Made by a program: the position numbers and the translations under genes
Notes under the pieces: generated by a model
Told to the model about the DNA's origin: nothing
What the model saw: the letters and a program-made list of their open reading frames with translations, nothing else
The model's database searches: none
Part shown: positions 1 through 8,816 of the stretch, piece after piece
How positions within the stretch are numbered: position 1 is the stretch's first letter
How the letters are laid out: each line of letters opens with the position of its first letter
Source: JAGVGK01 sp038064935
GTDB lineage: Bacteria > Patescibacteriota > Minisyncoccia > Phycocordibacterales > JACOZG01
Assembly: GCA_038064935.1 (NCBI GenBank)
Contig: JBBTRZ010000002.1
Location: 1 to 44,763, forward strand
Direction: 5' to 3'
DNA: 44,763 nucleotides

Positions 1-48
1 CTCAAAACAACAACTAAAAATTGAAAATACTTTGAATTTTAAACTGTT

Positions 49-77
49 ATTTTGCACTTTGCGTTTTACATTTTAAG
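49..77. repeat. Copy of the TAAAACGCAAAATG-type short repeat
   Basis: The stretch upstream of pilC, read on the minus strand, contains ATGTAAAACGCAAAGTGCAA. It closely resembles the repeat inside leuS at 15651-15680 (GTAAAACGCAAAATGTAAAA). No gene is visible in 1-85. Whether the repeat also affects pilC expression cannot be told from sequence. Confidence 0.5.
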
Positions 78-85
78 TTACTTTT

Positions 86-1297
86 ATGAAATTTAATTTC
101 CAAGCGCGGGATAAAGAGGGGAAAGAGATTGCGGGCGAGCGCGAGGCCGTTGATCGTTTCGCGCTCGCGCGCGAGATGCGCGCCGAAGGCGCGACGCTTC
201 TTCTCGCTAAACCGGTGGTGGAGGGGGGCGCCACTACAGCTTTTAAGCATCTGCTCTCCGGTTCGGTTAAGATGCATGACAAGATTGTCTTTGCCAGCAA
301 CTTGAGCGCGATGGTGAGCGCCGGCCTCTCGCTCTCGCGAGCTTTCACCGTGATGGAGCGGCAGACCAAGAATAAACGATTCAAGACGGTCATTGCCGGC
401 CTCGCCTCGCGTTTGAGCGGCGGCAGCAGCTTGGCTGCGGCGCTCGGCAGTTACCCCGATGTGTTTCCTCCCGTTTTTATGGCGATGGTCGCGGCCGGCG
501 AAGAGTCCGGCAAATTACCCCAATCCCTTCAAGTGGTCGCCGATCAACTGATGAAGAGCTATGATCTCCGGCGCAAAGTGCGAGGCGCCATGATTTACCC
601 GGCAATCATCATCGTGGTTATCATCGCGATCGCCATTCTCATGATGATTTTCCTCGTGCCCAATCTGACCGCCATCTTCACCGAGATGGGGGCGGAGTTG
701 CCACTCTCGACGCGGGTGGTGATTGCGATAAGCGATCTTCTCTCTCAACACACCTTCATTACCCTCGGCAGTTTGCTCGTCCTCGTGATTGGCGGAGTGG
801 CTTTCTTCCGTTCGGCGCGGGGGAAGAAAGTGGCCAACTATTTGGCGATTCACTTGCCGCTCATCCACCCGATTGTTCATCAAGTCAATGCCGCGGTGAC
901 GATGCGAACACTCTCCTCGCTCATCTCCTCCGGGGTGGGGATGGTGGCGGCGCTCAATATCACCGCTCGAGTTATTCAGAACCACTACTACCAGCAAATT
1001 ATTGCCGAGGGCGCGGTGGCGGTCGAGAAGGGTGAACCGCTCTCGGCGGTGTTCAAGCAATATGAGAATCTTTATCCCGTCTTAGTCGGCGAGATGATCG
1101 AGGTGGGCGAAGAGACCGGCAAATTATCCGAACTTCTCTTGAAAGGGGCACTCTTTTACGAAGATGAAGTAACGCAAGCCACCAAGAATCTCTCGACCGT
1201 GATCGAGCCCGTCCTTATGGTGATGATTGGTATTGCCGTTGGCTTCTTCGCCGTCGCCATGATCGGCCCGATTTATTCGCTAAGTGAAGTGCTATGA
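86..1297 (+). CDS. pilC: Type IV pilus inner-membrane platform protein PilC (GspF family)
   Basis: PilC is the inner-membrane platform that couples the cytoplasmic assembly ATPase to pilin polymerisation. The 403 residues match the usual PilC/GspF length of about 400. Two T2SSF repeats are visible, at about residues 70-190 and 275-395. Each contains the E-SGKLP/E-TGKLS signature (EESGKLPQSL, EETGKLSELL) and is followed by hydrophobic membrane segments near 170-195, 220-245 and 375-400. A short N-terminal domain (FQARDKEGKEIAGE) precedes them. The stop overlaps the next gene's start (ATGA), so translational coupling to the pilin genes is likely. No pilB or pilT lies in the window. Confidence 0.93.
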   Translation: MKFNFQARDKEGKEIAGEREAVDRFALAREMRAEGATLLLAKPVVEGGATTAFKHLLSGSVKMHDKIVFASNLSAMVSAGLSLSRAFTVMERQTKNKRFKTVIAGLASRLSGGSSLAAALGSYPDVFPPVFMAMVAAGEESGKLPQSLQVVADQLMKSYDLRRKVRGAMIYPAIIIVVIIAIAILMMIFLVPNLTAIFTEMGAELPLSTRVVIAISDLLSQHTFITLGSLLVLVIGGVAFFRSARGKKVANYLAIHLPLIHPIVHQVNAAVTMRTLSSLISSGVGMVAALNITARVIQNHYYQQIIAEGAVAVEKGEPLSAVFKQYENLYPVLVGEMIEVGEETGKLSELLLKGALFYEDEVTQATKNLSTVIEPVLMVMIGIAVGFFAVAMIGPIYSLSEVL

Positions 1298-1785
1298 TGA
1301 AGCTAAAAGCTAAAAGCTATAAGCTAAAAGCTATCCAGGGGTTCACCGCGCTCGAGATTCTAATCGTCGTCAGTATCATTGCGCTTGTCTCGACGCTCAT
1401 AATTATTCCTTTTGCCAGCTTTAGGAATAATCAACTCCTCAAGGGCGCCGCCGAGGAAGTGGTCGCCCTTCTCGCCACCGCGCGGTCCAAAACTTTGGCC
1501 TCCGAAGCCGATTCGCAATATGGTGTGCACTTCACACCTTCGAACATGGTATTATTTAAGGGGTCAACTTATAATTCGGCAGATCCGACGAACCAGGTGG
1601 TGAACTTCCATAATTTAATCAGTTTATCGGACATCTCCTTAACAGCGGGCGCGGTGGATGTCGTTTTCCGGCGTTTAACCGGCAAGGCGACGGTGAATGG
1701 GACGCTGACGGTTAGTCTGCAATCTGACAGCGCCGAGAATCGGGTGATCACGATTTATTCCACTGGCCTCGCGAGTTTGAATTAA
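1294..1785 (+). CDS. Pilin-like / pseudopilin protein (GspH-like)
   Basis: This is a type IV pilin-like protein of 163 aa. A short basic leader ends in Gly, followed by the processing motif FTALE with Glu at +5 and a hydrophobic helix (ILIVVSIIALVSTLIIIPF), as expected for prepilin peptidase PilD. The globular part resembles minor pseudopilins in size, with a GspH-like layout, but I cannot assign it to a named pilin. The basic leader (MMKLKAKSYKLKAIQG) is encoded almost entirely by a copy of the AGCTAAAAGCTATAAGCT repeat at 1301-1334. Start codons at 1294 and 1297 are both possible; 1294 overlaps the pilC stop. Confidence 0.85.
   Translation: MMKLKAKSYKLKAIQGFTALEILIVVSIIALVSTLIIIPFASFRNNQLLKGAAEEVVALLATARSKTLASEADSQYGVHFTPSNMVLFKGSTYNSADPTNQVVNFHNLISLSDISLTAGAVDVVFRRLTGKATVNGTLTVSLQSDSAENRVITIYSTGLASLN
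1301..1334 (+). repeat. AGCTAAAAGCTATAAGCT repeat, copy A (codes for a prepilin leader)
   Basis: Four AGCTA units are spaced by AAA or TA. The same sequence type recurs at 2825-2850, 12561-12595, 15269-15300 and in weaker form at 39684-39708. Here it is translated as the KLKAKSYKLKA leader of the pilin-like protein. Confidence 0.75.
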
Positions 1786-2295
1786 ATGACTTCTCTTCAA
1801 TTTAAATTTACCGAAACGCGATACCGTCACGGCTTCATGCTCCTTGAGATCGTGGTTGGTTCGGCCATCATACTCTCTTTTTTTATCGGGGTCATGTATG
1901 TTTTCGGACAGATGACTCGTTTGAGTACTTTTAATTTAGAATCCCTGCAAGCTAGTTTTTTACTGACCGAGGGGGTGGAAGCGGTCAAGACCATCAGGGA
2001 TCTCGGTTGGCAGAGTAATATCGCGCCGCTCACTTCCGGCACCGACCACTTCTTAATCTTTGATAGCGTCAATAATACTTGGCTCACGACGACGGATAAT
2101 CTATATATTGATAACAAATTCGAGCGTCGTTTTACTCTCGACGATGTTTATCGCGACGGCAATCAAGATATTGCGGGAAGCGGTACACTCGATCCCGAGA
2201 CGAAGAAATTAAGTGTCAGTGTCGCTTGGTCGAATCACGGGGCGACGACTACGAAATCAATCTCGACTTATCTCACCGATCTGTTTGATAATTAA
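1786..2295 (+). CDS. Pilin-like / pseudopilin protein
   Basis: A 169-residue protein with a type III signal: a basic N-terminus (RYRHG) followed by FMLLE with Glu at +5, then a hydrophobic helix (IVVGSAIILSFFIGVMYVF). It should be cleaved and N-methylated by PilD and assembled as a minor pilin. The C-terminal part is beta-rich with no recognised domain. It starts directly at the stop of the previous gene, and its stop lies 3 bp before the next start, so it belongs to the same operon. The exact minor-pilin class (PilV- or GspI-like) is a guess based on gene order. Confidence 0.82.
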   Translation: MTSLQFKFTETRYRHGFMLLEIVVGSAIILSFFIGVMYVFGQMTRLSTFNLESLQASFLLTEGVEAVKTIRDLGWQSNIAPLTSGTDHFLIFDSVNNTWLTTTDNLYIDNKFERRFTLDDVYRDGNQDIAGSGTLDPETKKLSVSVAWSNHGATTTKSISTYLTDLFDN

Positions 2296-2298
2296 TTT

Positions 2299-2814
2299 AT
2301 GATGATTAAGAAATGGAACCGTGGTTTGTCTCTCGTCGAAACCCTAGTTTATTTAGCGGTGGTGGTGTCAACTTCGATTTTGGTGGTAAATCTGCTGTTA
2401 ATTATCGTCGGGTCATTCAACGCTTTCCGCTATAACCGAAATATAGGCAGCGCGGCGACAACAGCCCTGTCGCGGCTCGCGCGAGAAATAAGATTAGCGA
2501 ACAGGGCGACCATCAATGAGGGTTTTGGCAGTATCGGGGGAGTTTTAACTTTGGAAACAGTGGATGTGGCTGGCCAGCCGACCCTGGTCGAATTTCGCGT
2601 TTTGGCTGATAACCTCGTGGTGCGTGAGAGTTCCACCGGTCCATGGGAACCGTTGGTGCCAGATTATATCAGCATCCCCGGTCTAACTTTCAAAAAAATT
2701 ACGACACCGGTCGGTGAAGCGGTTAAAACGGAAATAACTTTGGCGGAAACCAGGGGTCCCAATCCGCCGACGGCTAAGTTTTATATCACGGCCGGCCTGC
2801 GCAACTCCTATTAA
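2299..2814 (+). CDS. Pilin-like / pseudopilin protein (PilW/GspJ-like)
   Basis: A 171-residue protein with leader MMIKKWNRG followed by LSLVETLVYLAVVV: Gly at -1, Glu at +5, then a hydrophobic helix. Downstream, the segment about residues 40-75 (ALSRLAREIRLANRATINEG) is typical of PilW/GspJ-type minor pilins, which have 'L.REIR.A' soon after the helix. The third consecutive pilin-like gene, it lies 3 bp after the previous stop and 1 bp before the PilX-like gene. It probably forms part of a tip or initiation complex of a type IV pilus. Confidence 0.83.
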   Translation: MMIKKWNRGLSLVETLVYLAVVVSTSILVVNLLLIIVGSFNAFRYNRNIGSAATTALSRLAREIRLANRATINEGFGSIGGVLTLETVDVAGQPTLVEFRVLADNLVVRESSTGPWEPLVPDYISIPGLTFKKITTPVGEAVKTEITLAETRGPNPPTAKFYITAGLRNSY

Positions 2815-2815
2815 T

Positions 2816-4624
2816 ATGTCTTTTCCTAAAAGCTATAAGCTAAAAACTAGTTCCTATTCTTCCGGCCAAGCCATGCTGATCGCGGTGGTCTTTTTCATGC
2901 TGTTGTCGCTCGCGATTATCACCAGTCTCGCCTCACCCTTGGTGCGCGAGGCCAAGATTGCCCAAGATTTGGCGGCTTCGGAAAAAAGTTATTACGCCGC
3001 CGAAGCGGCGACTGAAGATGCCGCTTATCGGGTGATGAACGGGTTGAATTACTCGGGCAACTATAGTTTAGTCGGGGGCGATTGGACAACTAATGTCATG
3101 GTTACTGCCGCTGGTAATCAGCGAACGATTACGACGACCGGCGATTACGCCAATCGTATTCGCAAACTGGAAACTAAGTTGAACATTGAAACAGTCGACC
3201 TGGATTTTTTTTATGGCGTACAAGTGGGTGATGGGGGAGTGATGATGGATAATAATTCACAAGTGACTGGCAATGTTTATTCCAACGGCGATATTGTCGG
3301 GGTGAATGCCAACCCCGGCAATACGCCGTTGATTATGGGGGATGTCATTGTCGCCGGCGGGTTGAATCCTAGTCCAAGTGTGGAATGGACGGTTAACAAT
3401 AGCGATTTCCTTTTCGCCAGCACTTCCGCTAGTCGTGATATCGCTCAATCGTTTATTGCCATGACCGCCGGCCCGCTTAGCCGTTTGTCAGTTTATTTAG
3501 GTAAGATTGGTAATCCAACCTCTGACCTCAATGTTCATATTACCACCGACAACGGTGACAAACCTCGTACGACTATTCCTGATGGCAATGGGGTGATTGT
3601 CGCCAGTTCGGTCGGCGCGACCCCATCTTGGGTGGATGTGTCTTTTTTTACTCCGCCCACTTTAACCAACGGTCTTAAATATTGGATTGTCCTTGATCAT
3701 AACAGCGATTCAGCCGTTAATTATTGGAATTGGCGCAAAGATAACACTGATGGCTACGCCGCCGGTACCCCGGCGGCCACTGGCAAATACACTTCCAGTT
3801 GGAGTCCTGGCAGTCCCATTTGGAATAATGTCTTTGGCGATTTAGCTTTCCGAGTGTGGATTGGCGGTGTGACGACTAAGATTGACGGCCTCACTATTGG
3901 CGATGCAACAAGCGGCACCGGTCGGGCCAATTTATTTGTTGATACCGAAATCCACGGCGCAGATTGTCCCAATGAATATTGTATTGTTTCTAATCCGGCA
4001 CGAGCCGAGTTGCCGATTCCTGATGGAATGATTGAAGATTGGCAGACTGATGCGACCGCCGGAGGCGTGTGCGCTTTGCCGGACTGCGACGAAGATGACA
4101 ACTTAGTCCTCGAGGGTAATGAGGCCTTAACTATCGGCCCGAAACAAATTGACGGCGACTTGGTGCTGAAAAATTTCGCCGTGTTAACTTTAAGCGGTGT
4201 CTTGTGGGTAAAGGGCGATGTTAAGTTGTCCAATGATTGCGCCATCAACTTGAGTCCCGTTTACGGCGGTTTATCCGGGTTGATCGTCGCTAGCGGTAAG
4301 ATTACCGTCAGCAATCATTGTACTTTTGCCGGTTCTGGCGAGCCGGGAAGTTATATCATGCTTTTGTCCAATAAAGACGGTTTGGTTGGTGGTGTCATTG
4401 GCGATGTCATTTCCGTCAGCAATGATTCCACTGGCGTTATTTATTACGCCAACAAAGGCCGGATCAGATTTTCCAATCACGCCGTCGCCAAAGAAGCCAC
4501 GGCTTACGGTCTCACCCTCGAGAATGACGCGACGATCACTTACGAAAGCGGTTTGGCGGATCTAAATTTTTCTTCCGGCCCCGGCGGGTCTTTCATGATC
4601 AGTAATTGGCAGGAGACGGAGTAA
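2816..4624 (+). CDS. PilX-like pilus-associated protein with inserted beta-sandwich region
   Basis: A large (602 aa) pilin-like protein. The N-terminus has a basic leader followed by SGQAMLIAVVFFMLLSLAI and then REAKIAQDLAASEKSYYAAEAATEDAAYRV, which is characteristic of PilX-type proteins that lack the Glu+5 of major pilins. Residues about 190-350 form a separate beta-rich module (QSFIAMTAGPLSRLSVYL ... NGLKYWIVLD ... AFRVWIGG) resembling lectin-like sandwiches of secreted proteins. The remainder (about 350-600) is rich in short beta repeats. Leader residues 4-11 come from repeat copy B (2825-2850). As the last gene of the pilus cluster it may encode a surface-exposed tip or adhesin; that role is inference. 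Confidence 0.8.
   Translation: MSFPKSYKLKTSSYSSGQAMLIAVVFFMLLSLAIITSLASPLVREAKIAQDLAASEKSYYAAEAATEDAAYRVMNGLNYSGNYSLVGGDWTTNVMVTAAGNQRTITTTGDYANRIRKLETKLNIETVDLDFFYGVQVGDGGVMMDNNSQVTGNVYSNGDIVGVNANPGNTPLIMGDVIVAGGLNPSPSVEWTVNNSDFLFASTSASRDIAQSFIAMTAGPLSRLSVYLGKIGNPTSDLNVHITTDNGDKPRTTIPDGNGVIVASSVGATPSWVDVSFFTPPTLTNGLKYWIVLDHNSDSAVNYWNWRKDNTDGYAAGTPAATGKYTSSWSPGSPIWNNVFGDLAFRVWIGGVTTKIDGLTIGDATSGTGRANLFVDTEIHGADCPNEYCIVSNPARAELPIPDGMIEDWQTDATAGGVCALPDCDEDDNLVLEGNEALTIGPKQIDGDLVLKNFAVLTLSGVLWVKGDVKLSNDCAINLSPVYGGLSGLIVASGKITVSNHCTFAGSGEPGSYIMLLSNKDGLVGGVIGDVISVSNDSTGVIYYANKGRIRFSNHAVAKEATAYGLTLENDATITYESGLADLNFSSGPGGSFMISNWQETE
2825..2850 (+). repeat. AGCTAAAAGCTATAAGCT repeat, copy B
   Basis: The sequence CCTAAAAGCTATAAGCTAAA lies in the 5' end of the PilX-like gene and is translated as PKSYKLKT in its leader. 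It is nearly identical to part of copy A at 1301-1334. Confidence 0.7.
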
Positions 4625-4634
4625 AAATAAAATT

Positions 4635-5411
4635 ATGAAAAGATTATTGGTCGCCAATTGGAAAATGAATCCGGACACACCGCGCGAGGCGCGCGCGCTC
4701 TATGCGGCGACAAAACAGGTGGCGAGCAAGTTGAAGCGGACGAGCGTGATTCTCTGTCCGCCGGTTGTTTTTCTCCCCTTATTAAAATCCGGTCGCAATC
4801 TTGCGCTCGGCGCCCAAGATATTTCCACCGAATTACGCGGCGCTTATACCGGTTCAATCTCGGCGCCGATGATGAAATATGCCGGGGCCGCTTACACAAT
4901 TATCGGTCACTCGGAACGGCGGTTTCCGCCATCCGCCTTTGGCGGAGGCGACAGTGATGAAATAATTAATAAAAAAATTAAAGTCGCCCTGGGTCAGGGT
5001 CTGCGGGTGATTCTCTGCATCGGCGAGCGAGCGCGCGATGAGCCTGGCCAATATCTCACTGAATTACGCGCGTCGCTCGAACGAGCGGTTGATCGTCTGC
5101 CGCGCGCGGCGGCGCGCGGTCTGATTATTGCCTACGAGCCGGTCTGGGCGATTAGTTCTCAACCAGCGAATCATGGTGACGATACCCCGGCCGGTTTCCT
5201 CGAACAATCAATTTTTATCCGCAAGGTCTTGAGTCATTGGTGTGGCCGGCGCGCGGCGCTTGAACTCCCTATTCTCTACGGCGGTTCGGTTGGTCCTAAG
5301 AACGCGTCTAGTTTCATTATCGAGGGCGGCGCCAATGGTCTCCTCGTTGGTCACGAATCTTTATTCGCCGATCACTGGCGGGAGATTATGAGAATTGTTG
5401 ATCGCGCTTAA
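4635..5411 (+). CDS. tpiA: Triosephosphate isomerase
   Basis: Interconverts dihydroxyacetone phosphate and glyceraldehyde-3-phosphate in the cytoplasm. Family motifs are all present: ANWKMN (catalytic Lys), IIGHSERR (catalytic His), AYEPVWAI (catalytic Glu) and LYGGSVGPKNA (phosphate loop). The 258-residue length is normal. Directly after GHSERR, a region usually spelled x-x-F-G-E-T-D-E, the protein reads FPPSAFGGGDSDE. The extra PP-AFGG is encoded by a 15-bp palindrome (4932-4946) of the TCCGCC...GGCGGA family. It precedes pgk by 1 bp, forming a glycolytic pair downstream of the pilus operon. Confidence 0.97.
   Translation: MKRLLVANWKMNPDTPREARALYAATKQVASKLKRTSVILCPPVVFLPLLKSGRNLALGAQDISTELRGAYTGSISAPMMKYAGAAYTIIGHSERRFPPSAFGGGDSDEIINKKIKVALGQGLRVILCIGERARDEPGQYLTELRASLERAVDRLPRAAARGLIIAYEPVWAISSQPANHGDDTPAGFLEQSIFIRKVLSHWCGRRAALELPILYGGSVGPKNASSFIIEGGANGLLVGHESLFADHWREIMRIVDRA
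4932..4946. repeat. TCCGCC-TTT-GGCGGA palindrome inside tpiA
   Basis: A perfect 6-bp inverted repeat with a TTT centre, in frame, that lengthens the loop after the catalytic-His strand of TpiA. It belongs to the palindrome family found in ychF, copA, groEL, the island gene at 33695 and rnpB. Confidence 0.7.
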
Positions 5412-5412
5412 T

Positions 5413-6558
5413 ATGGATTCCACCCTTCGTTTACTCACGGACCTTCCACTAACGCAGTTGCGAGGTAAAAAGGTTTTGCTGCGACTTGATCTCAATGCGC
5501 CGATTGAGGGTGGTGAGGTCAAAGATGATTTTCGCATTGTTAGCAGTTTGCCGACGATTGAATATCTGCGCGTCGCCGGCGCGCGAATTATTATCGTTAG
5601 TCATTTGGGGCGCGAGCCGAAAGAGAGTTTACGGCCGGTGGCGCGCTTTCTCGAGCGTTCTTTCCCCGTGCAATTTTGTCCCTCGGTTAGCAACCTCGCT
5701 CCGCTCGCGGCTGATTTATCAGAGAGTGGTGTGCTGCTTTTGGAAAACATTCGCCGCGAAGCGGGGGAAGAAACGAACGATGATAATCTCGCTCGCGCGC
5801 TGGCGGTTAGCGCCGATCTCTATGTCAACGACGCGTTTGCTTCCTCGCATCGGACGCATACTTCGATCGTTGGCGTGCCGCGTTATCTCCCCGGTTTCGC
5901 CGGGCTACGGCTCGCGAAAGAAGTGGCCAATCTCACGCGGGCGTTCTCGCCCGCGCACCCTTGTCTCCTCATTCTCGGCGGCGCGAAGTTTGACACCAAA
6001 CTCCCGCTCATGGAACGCTTCATTTCCATCGCTGATAAAATTGTGGTTTACGGCGCGCTCGCCCATGCCTTTTTCAAAGAGTTGGGTTATGAGCTCGGTG
6101 AATCGTTAGTTGATAAAGAGACGAAGTTAGCTCGCCCCTTCCTCCATCACCCGAAAATTATTTTACCCGCCGATGTGCGAGTTAAGAATGGCGAGCAAGT
6201 GTTCATCAAAACACCAGACACCCTTGTCGCTGCAGACAATATCCTCGATGTTGGTCTAGTGTCTCTTGAACAGCTCTGGCCTGCCATCGCCGCCGCCGGC
6301 TTTATTCTCTGGAACGGCCCGCTCGGCAATTTCGAACGGGGGTTCAAGGGGAGCACCGAGGCGGTGGCGAAATTTATTGCGACCAGTAACGCCGAATCAA
6401 TCGTCGGCGGCGGCGATACCGTCTCGGCCATTCGCTCACTCAACATTCTCGATCAATTTGACTTCGTCTCGACCGGCGGCGGCGCGATGCTTGATTTCTT
6501 GGCCACCGGTTCGTTGCCGGGGATTGAGGCCCTTAAAAATAGCCCTCGAGTTAAATAG
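5413..6558 (+). CDS. pgk: Phosphoglycerate kinase
   Basis: Transfers the acyl phosphate of 1,3-bisphosphoglycerate to ADP, giving ATP. Motifs are LLRLDLNAPIEGG (N-terminal substrate-binding Arg/Asp), ISHLGRE-type VSHLGREPKES, LLENIRR, GGAKFDTKLPLM (hinge), LWNGPLGNFE and IVGGGDTVSAI...STGGGAMLDFL (nucleotide loop). I chose the ATG at 5413, 1 bp after the tpiA stop, rather than the TTG at 5395, which would overlap tpiA. That gives 381 aa, slightly below the bacterial norm of about 390-400. The 3' end overlaps the convergent dockerin-like gene by 8 bp. Confidence 0.96.
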   Translation: MDSTLRLLTDLPLTQLRGKKVLLRLDLNAPIEGGEVKDDFRIVSSLPTIEYLRVAGARIIIVSHLGREPKESLRPVARFLERSFPVQFCPSVSNLAPLAADLSESGVLLLENIRREAGEETNDDNLARALAVSADLYVNDAFASSHRTHTSIVGVPRYLPGFAGLRLAKEVANLTRAFSPAHPCLLILGGAKFDTKLPLMERFISIADKIVVYGALAHAFFKELGYELGESLVDKETKLARPFLHHPKIILPADVRVKNGEQVFIKTPDTLVAADNILDVGLVSLEQLWPAIAAAGFILWNGPLGNFERGFKGSTEAVAKFIATSNAESIVGGGDTVSAIRSLNILDQFDFVSTGGGAMLDFLATGSLPGIEALKNSPRVK

Positions 6559-7165
6559 CCGGACAAGCGGGCAAAACCCGAACCGGCGGATTTCTTTGGC
6601 CGTTCTGTCCGGAAAAAATATCGATAAATTTATCGTAATCAGCCCCGGTAGTTTGTCCGTCTCGGTTAATATCGGTAGACAGGTTATCATCGAAAGTATC
6701 CGACAAGAATCCGTTGGCGACAGCTAAAATTTTGGAAGCATCCGCGGACAGCATGCGACCGTTGCCATCAGCATCGCCCGGCAACACGCCGACACACACA
6801 TTGGACTGGCTTGGTAAATGAATGATTCTCGTTCGACCGATTGGCAAAGGTTCGGCAAAAACCAAAACAACCACATTCGCTCCAAATAAACCAACCCCTT
6901 GCGCCCGCTCGATAGGCCAAATTTCGCCGCCGCTCGTTTTGACTAGAAAGTCGCTAGCTTCTCCACGCCAGCCAAATAAATTAGTCATGTAAAGAGTAAC
7001 TGACCAGATACCGGCCGAAGGTTGCAGAAGGTCGGCCGAATAAACACTGCCGTCGGCCGGCGCGCTTCTAATAATAGACATCGCGGGCAGAACACTCTCG
7101 GCCCGCGCCAAGTTTAATCCGAATATCGCGACTGATAAAACACCGACAATAATATAACTTTTCAT
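6551..7165 (-). CDS. Secreted protein with dockerin-like EF-hand pair
   Basis: The 204-residue protein has an N-terminal signal peptide (KSYIIVGVLSVAIFGLNLARA). A beta-rich segment (about 35-125) resembles cohesin-like domains in tone but is not identified firmly. The C-terminus carries two calcium-loop motifs, GDADGNGRMLSADASKIL and DINRDGQTTGADYDKFI, spaced as in type I dockerins. Dockerins bind cohesins and assemble extracellular complexes; no separate cohesin gene lies in the window. It ends 8 bp inside pgk on the opposite strand and is separated from the M11-like protease gene by 60 bp. Dockerin identity is fairly sure; function is unknown. Confidence 0.72.
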   Translation of the reverse strand: MKSYIIVGVLSVAIFGLNLARAESVLPAMSIIRSAPADGSVYSADLLQPSAGIWSVTLYMTNLFGWRGEASDFLVKTSGGEIWPIERAQGVGLFGANVVVLVFAEPLPIGRTRIIHLPSQSNVCVGVLPGDADGNGRMLSADASKILAVANGFLSDTFDDNLSTDINRDGQTTGADYDKFIDIFSGQNGQRNPPVRVLPACPAI

Positions 7166-7225
7166 AAATATAAATTATTAATCATCATCTCGACCTTAGG
7201 AAGTATCCACACCCGTTAATAAAAG

Positions 7226-8698
7226 TCAAGGTGTCTCGAACGAAACCTTAAAGCTGATGTTATCATCCGAGGCGCTCACGATCGGTCCGATCGTGAGCCC
7301 GCTCGCGGGGTCGGTGAAAATAGTTTTGTGGTCGGCGAAGAGTACGGCTTCAATTGCGTCCTCGTACCACGGCGTCTTCGAGGGACTAATATCAAGCAGG
7401 CGAGTGTAGGGGTAAGGGTCGCCCCAGATTGGTTGCATGGCCAGATTGATCATCAAGCCCTCTTGATTAGGGGCGTAACTTTCCTCGCTTAATTTAGCAT
7501 CGAAGCCGCGACCGCGGCGATACTCGATGTAGAAAGAGTGACGAGAATTAGGTAAGACAATTTTCGCGCCACGCGGCAAGGTGGTGTCAGTGACTTCGAG
7601 TGGGGCCAAGAGGTAAGCGCCGGTTCGATTGATGGTCAGGATGGAATCCGACTTAAGCCAGCCGAGGAATTCTTTGAAATAGGCGTTGAAGTGGAGTCCT
7701 CCGCGCCCCATACCCATCACATCGAATGGGTTCGAGCTCTCGAGGTTGTAGCATTTTTCACCCAGGACCACTTCACCGCAATCCCAGCCATTGGCGTGCA
7801 TTAGACCAAGATTGTGACCAAGCTCGTGACTTAAGTAATAATCAATCCGGCGCCATTTGAAAGGCATATTGAAATCGTCGTTGAAGCCGGCCAAACTACC
7901 AATCGAGGCTTGGGACAGGCGATAAGTCTTGTCGCCGATAAGCATCGACACCTGCCCCACTGTTCCGCGGGCGCCAAGCATGCACGGGTGGTGGGCCATG
8001 ACGATCACTCGTTGATAGCTTCCAATGTTAGACACCTGGTTCAGCAGAACTTGGTTGAGCTCGTTGCCTTTCCCGAAGGCGGGCCAACGACAAACGCCTT
8101 GCTCATCCACGCCGTTCCTCGGCAGGCGATGCCAATCGAAAACTCGGCCAACTAAATTGACTTGATTATCGGATTGTTCGTGATAAAAATTTTGGACCTG
8201 ATCGTTGAAGATAAGGTTAGTGGCCTCGTCAGCCGTGAAGGGGCGATCCGGCGAATCGGCAAAATCAATCAAGAGGACGGCTAGAGTTTGATTGCCGGTC
8301 GAGAGGCGACGGGGCTGGTTGAGGAAATGGAGATTATCGACGGTCGCCTCGGCAATTATTTTGTCACCAACTTCGTAGGCTTTATCCAACTTGATCTGCG
8401 TCCCCGATGGACTGTCGATCTGCTCGGTTGGCTGGAACTCGACTCGTCGGTCGCCGAGGTTAAGGAAGTATCGATAACTGGAATTTTGGTTAACAAAATC
8501 GTCGGTGTGAAAAACTTCGAGTAGGCCGGTGATTGTGATGGCCGTCTGCTTTTTACTCAATCCCGCCAACTCTTTTTTGGTCTGCGAAAAGGATAAGAGT
8601 GGCGCGGTTGGGGCAAGAATCGGCGCGGCGAAGGCCGAATCGGCGACCACTCCAAAAACCAAGCCAACTATGGCTAAAATAGCGTATAATTTATTCAT
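7226..8698 (-). CDS. Secreted metzincin metalloprotease, M11 (gametolysin)-like
   Basis: A 490-residue exported protein with signal peptide MNKLYAILAIVGLVFGVVADSAFA. Near residue 290 it carries HELGHNLGLMHAN, the extended zinc motif HExxHxxGxxH of metzincins; the following FDVMGMG provides the Met-turn. The spacing and the HAN ending are typical of peptidase M11. About 130 residues before the catalytic core form a propeptide-like or beta domain, and roughly 150 after it form a beta-rich C-terminal part. The gene sits between two other secreted-protein genes on the same strand. Substrate is unknown; degradation of neighbouring-cell or matrix proteins is only an inference. Confidence 0.82.
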   Translation of the reverse strand: MNKLYAILAIVGLVFGVVADSAFAAPILAPTAPLLSFSQTKKELAGLSKKQTAITITGLLEVFHTDDFVNQNSSYRYFLNLGDRRVEFQPTEQIDSPSGTQIKLDKAYEVGDKIIAEATVDNLHFLNQPRRLSTGNQTLAVLLIDFADSPDRPFTADEATNLIFNDQVQNFYHEQSDNQVNLVGRVFDWHRLPRNGVDEQGVCRWPAFGKGNELNQVLLNQVSNIGSYQRVIVMAHHPCMLGARGTVGQVSMLIGDKTYRLSQASIGSLAGFNDDFNMPFKWRRIDYYLSHELGHNLGLMHANGWDCGEVVLGEKCYNLESSNPFDVMGMGRGGLHFNAYFKEFLGWLKSDSILTINRTGAYLLAPLEVTDTTLPRGAKIVLPNSRHSFYIEYRRGRGFDAKLSEESYAPNQEGLMINLAMQPIWGDPYPYTRLLDISPSKTPWYEDAIEAVLFADHKTIFTDPASGLTIGPIVSASDDNISFKVSFETP

Positions 8699-8742
8699 TG
8701 TCGCATTCTACCAGATCAATTACATTAAGTCAAATTTAGAAC

Positions 8743-8783
8743 AAAAAAAGAGCCGCAGGGAAAGCATAAAACTTCCCTGCGGC
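8743..8783 (-). terminator. Intrinsic terminator of the PEP-CTERM-like gene
   Basis: Read on the minus strand, an 11-bp perfect stem (GCCGCAGGGAA / TTCCCTGCGGC) with a 10-nt loop is followed by CTTTTTTT. It lies 34 bp past the stop of the upstream gene and separates it from the M11-like gene. Confidence 0.88.
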
Positions 8784-8816
8784 ACGATGCGCGCGTCCAC
8801 TCCTTCTTTTTCGTTT

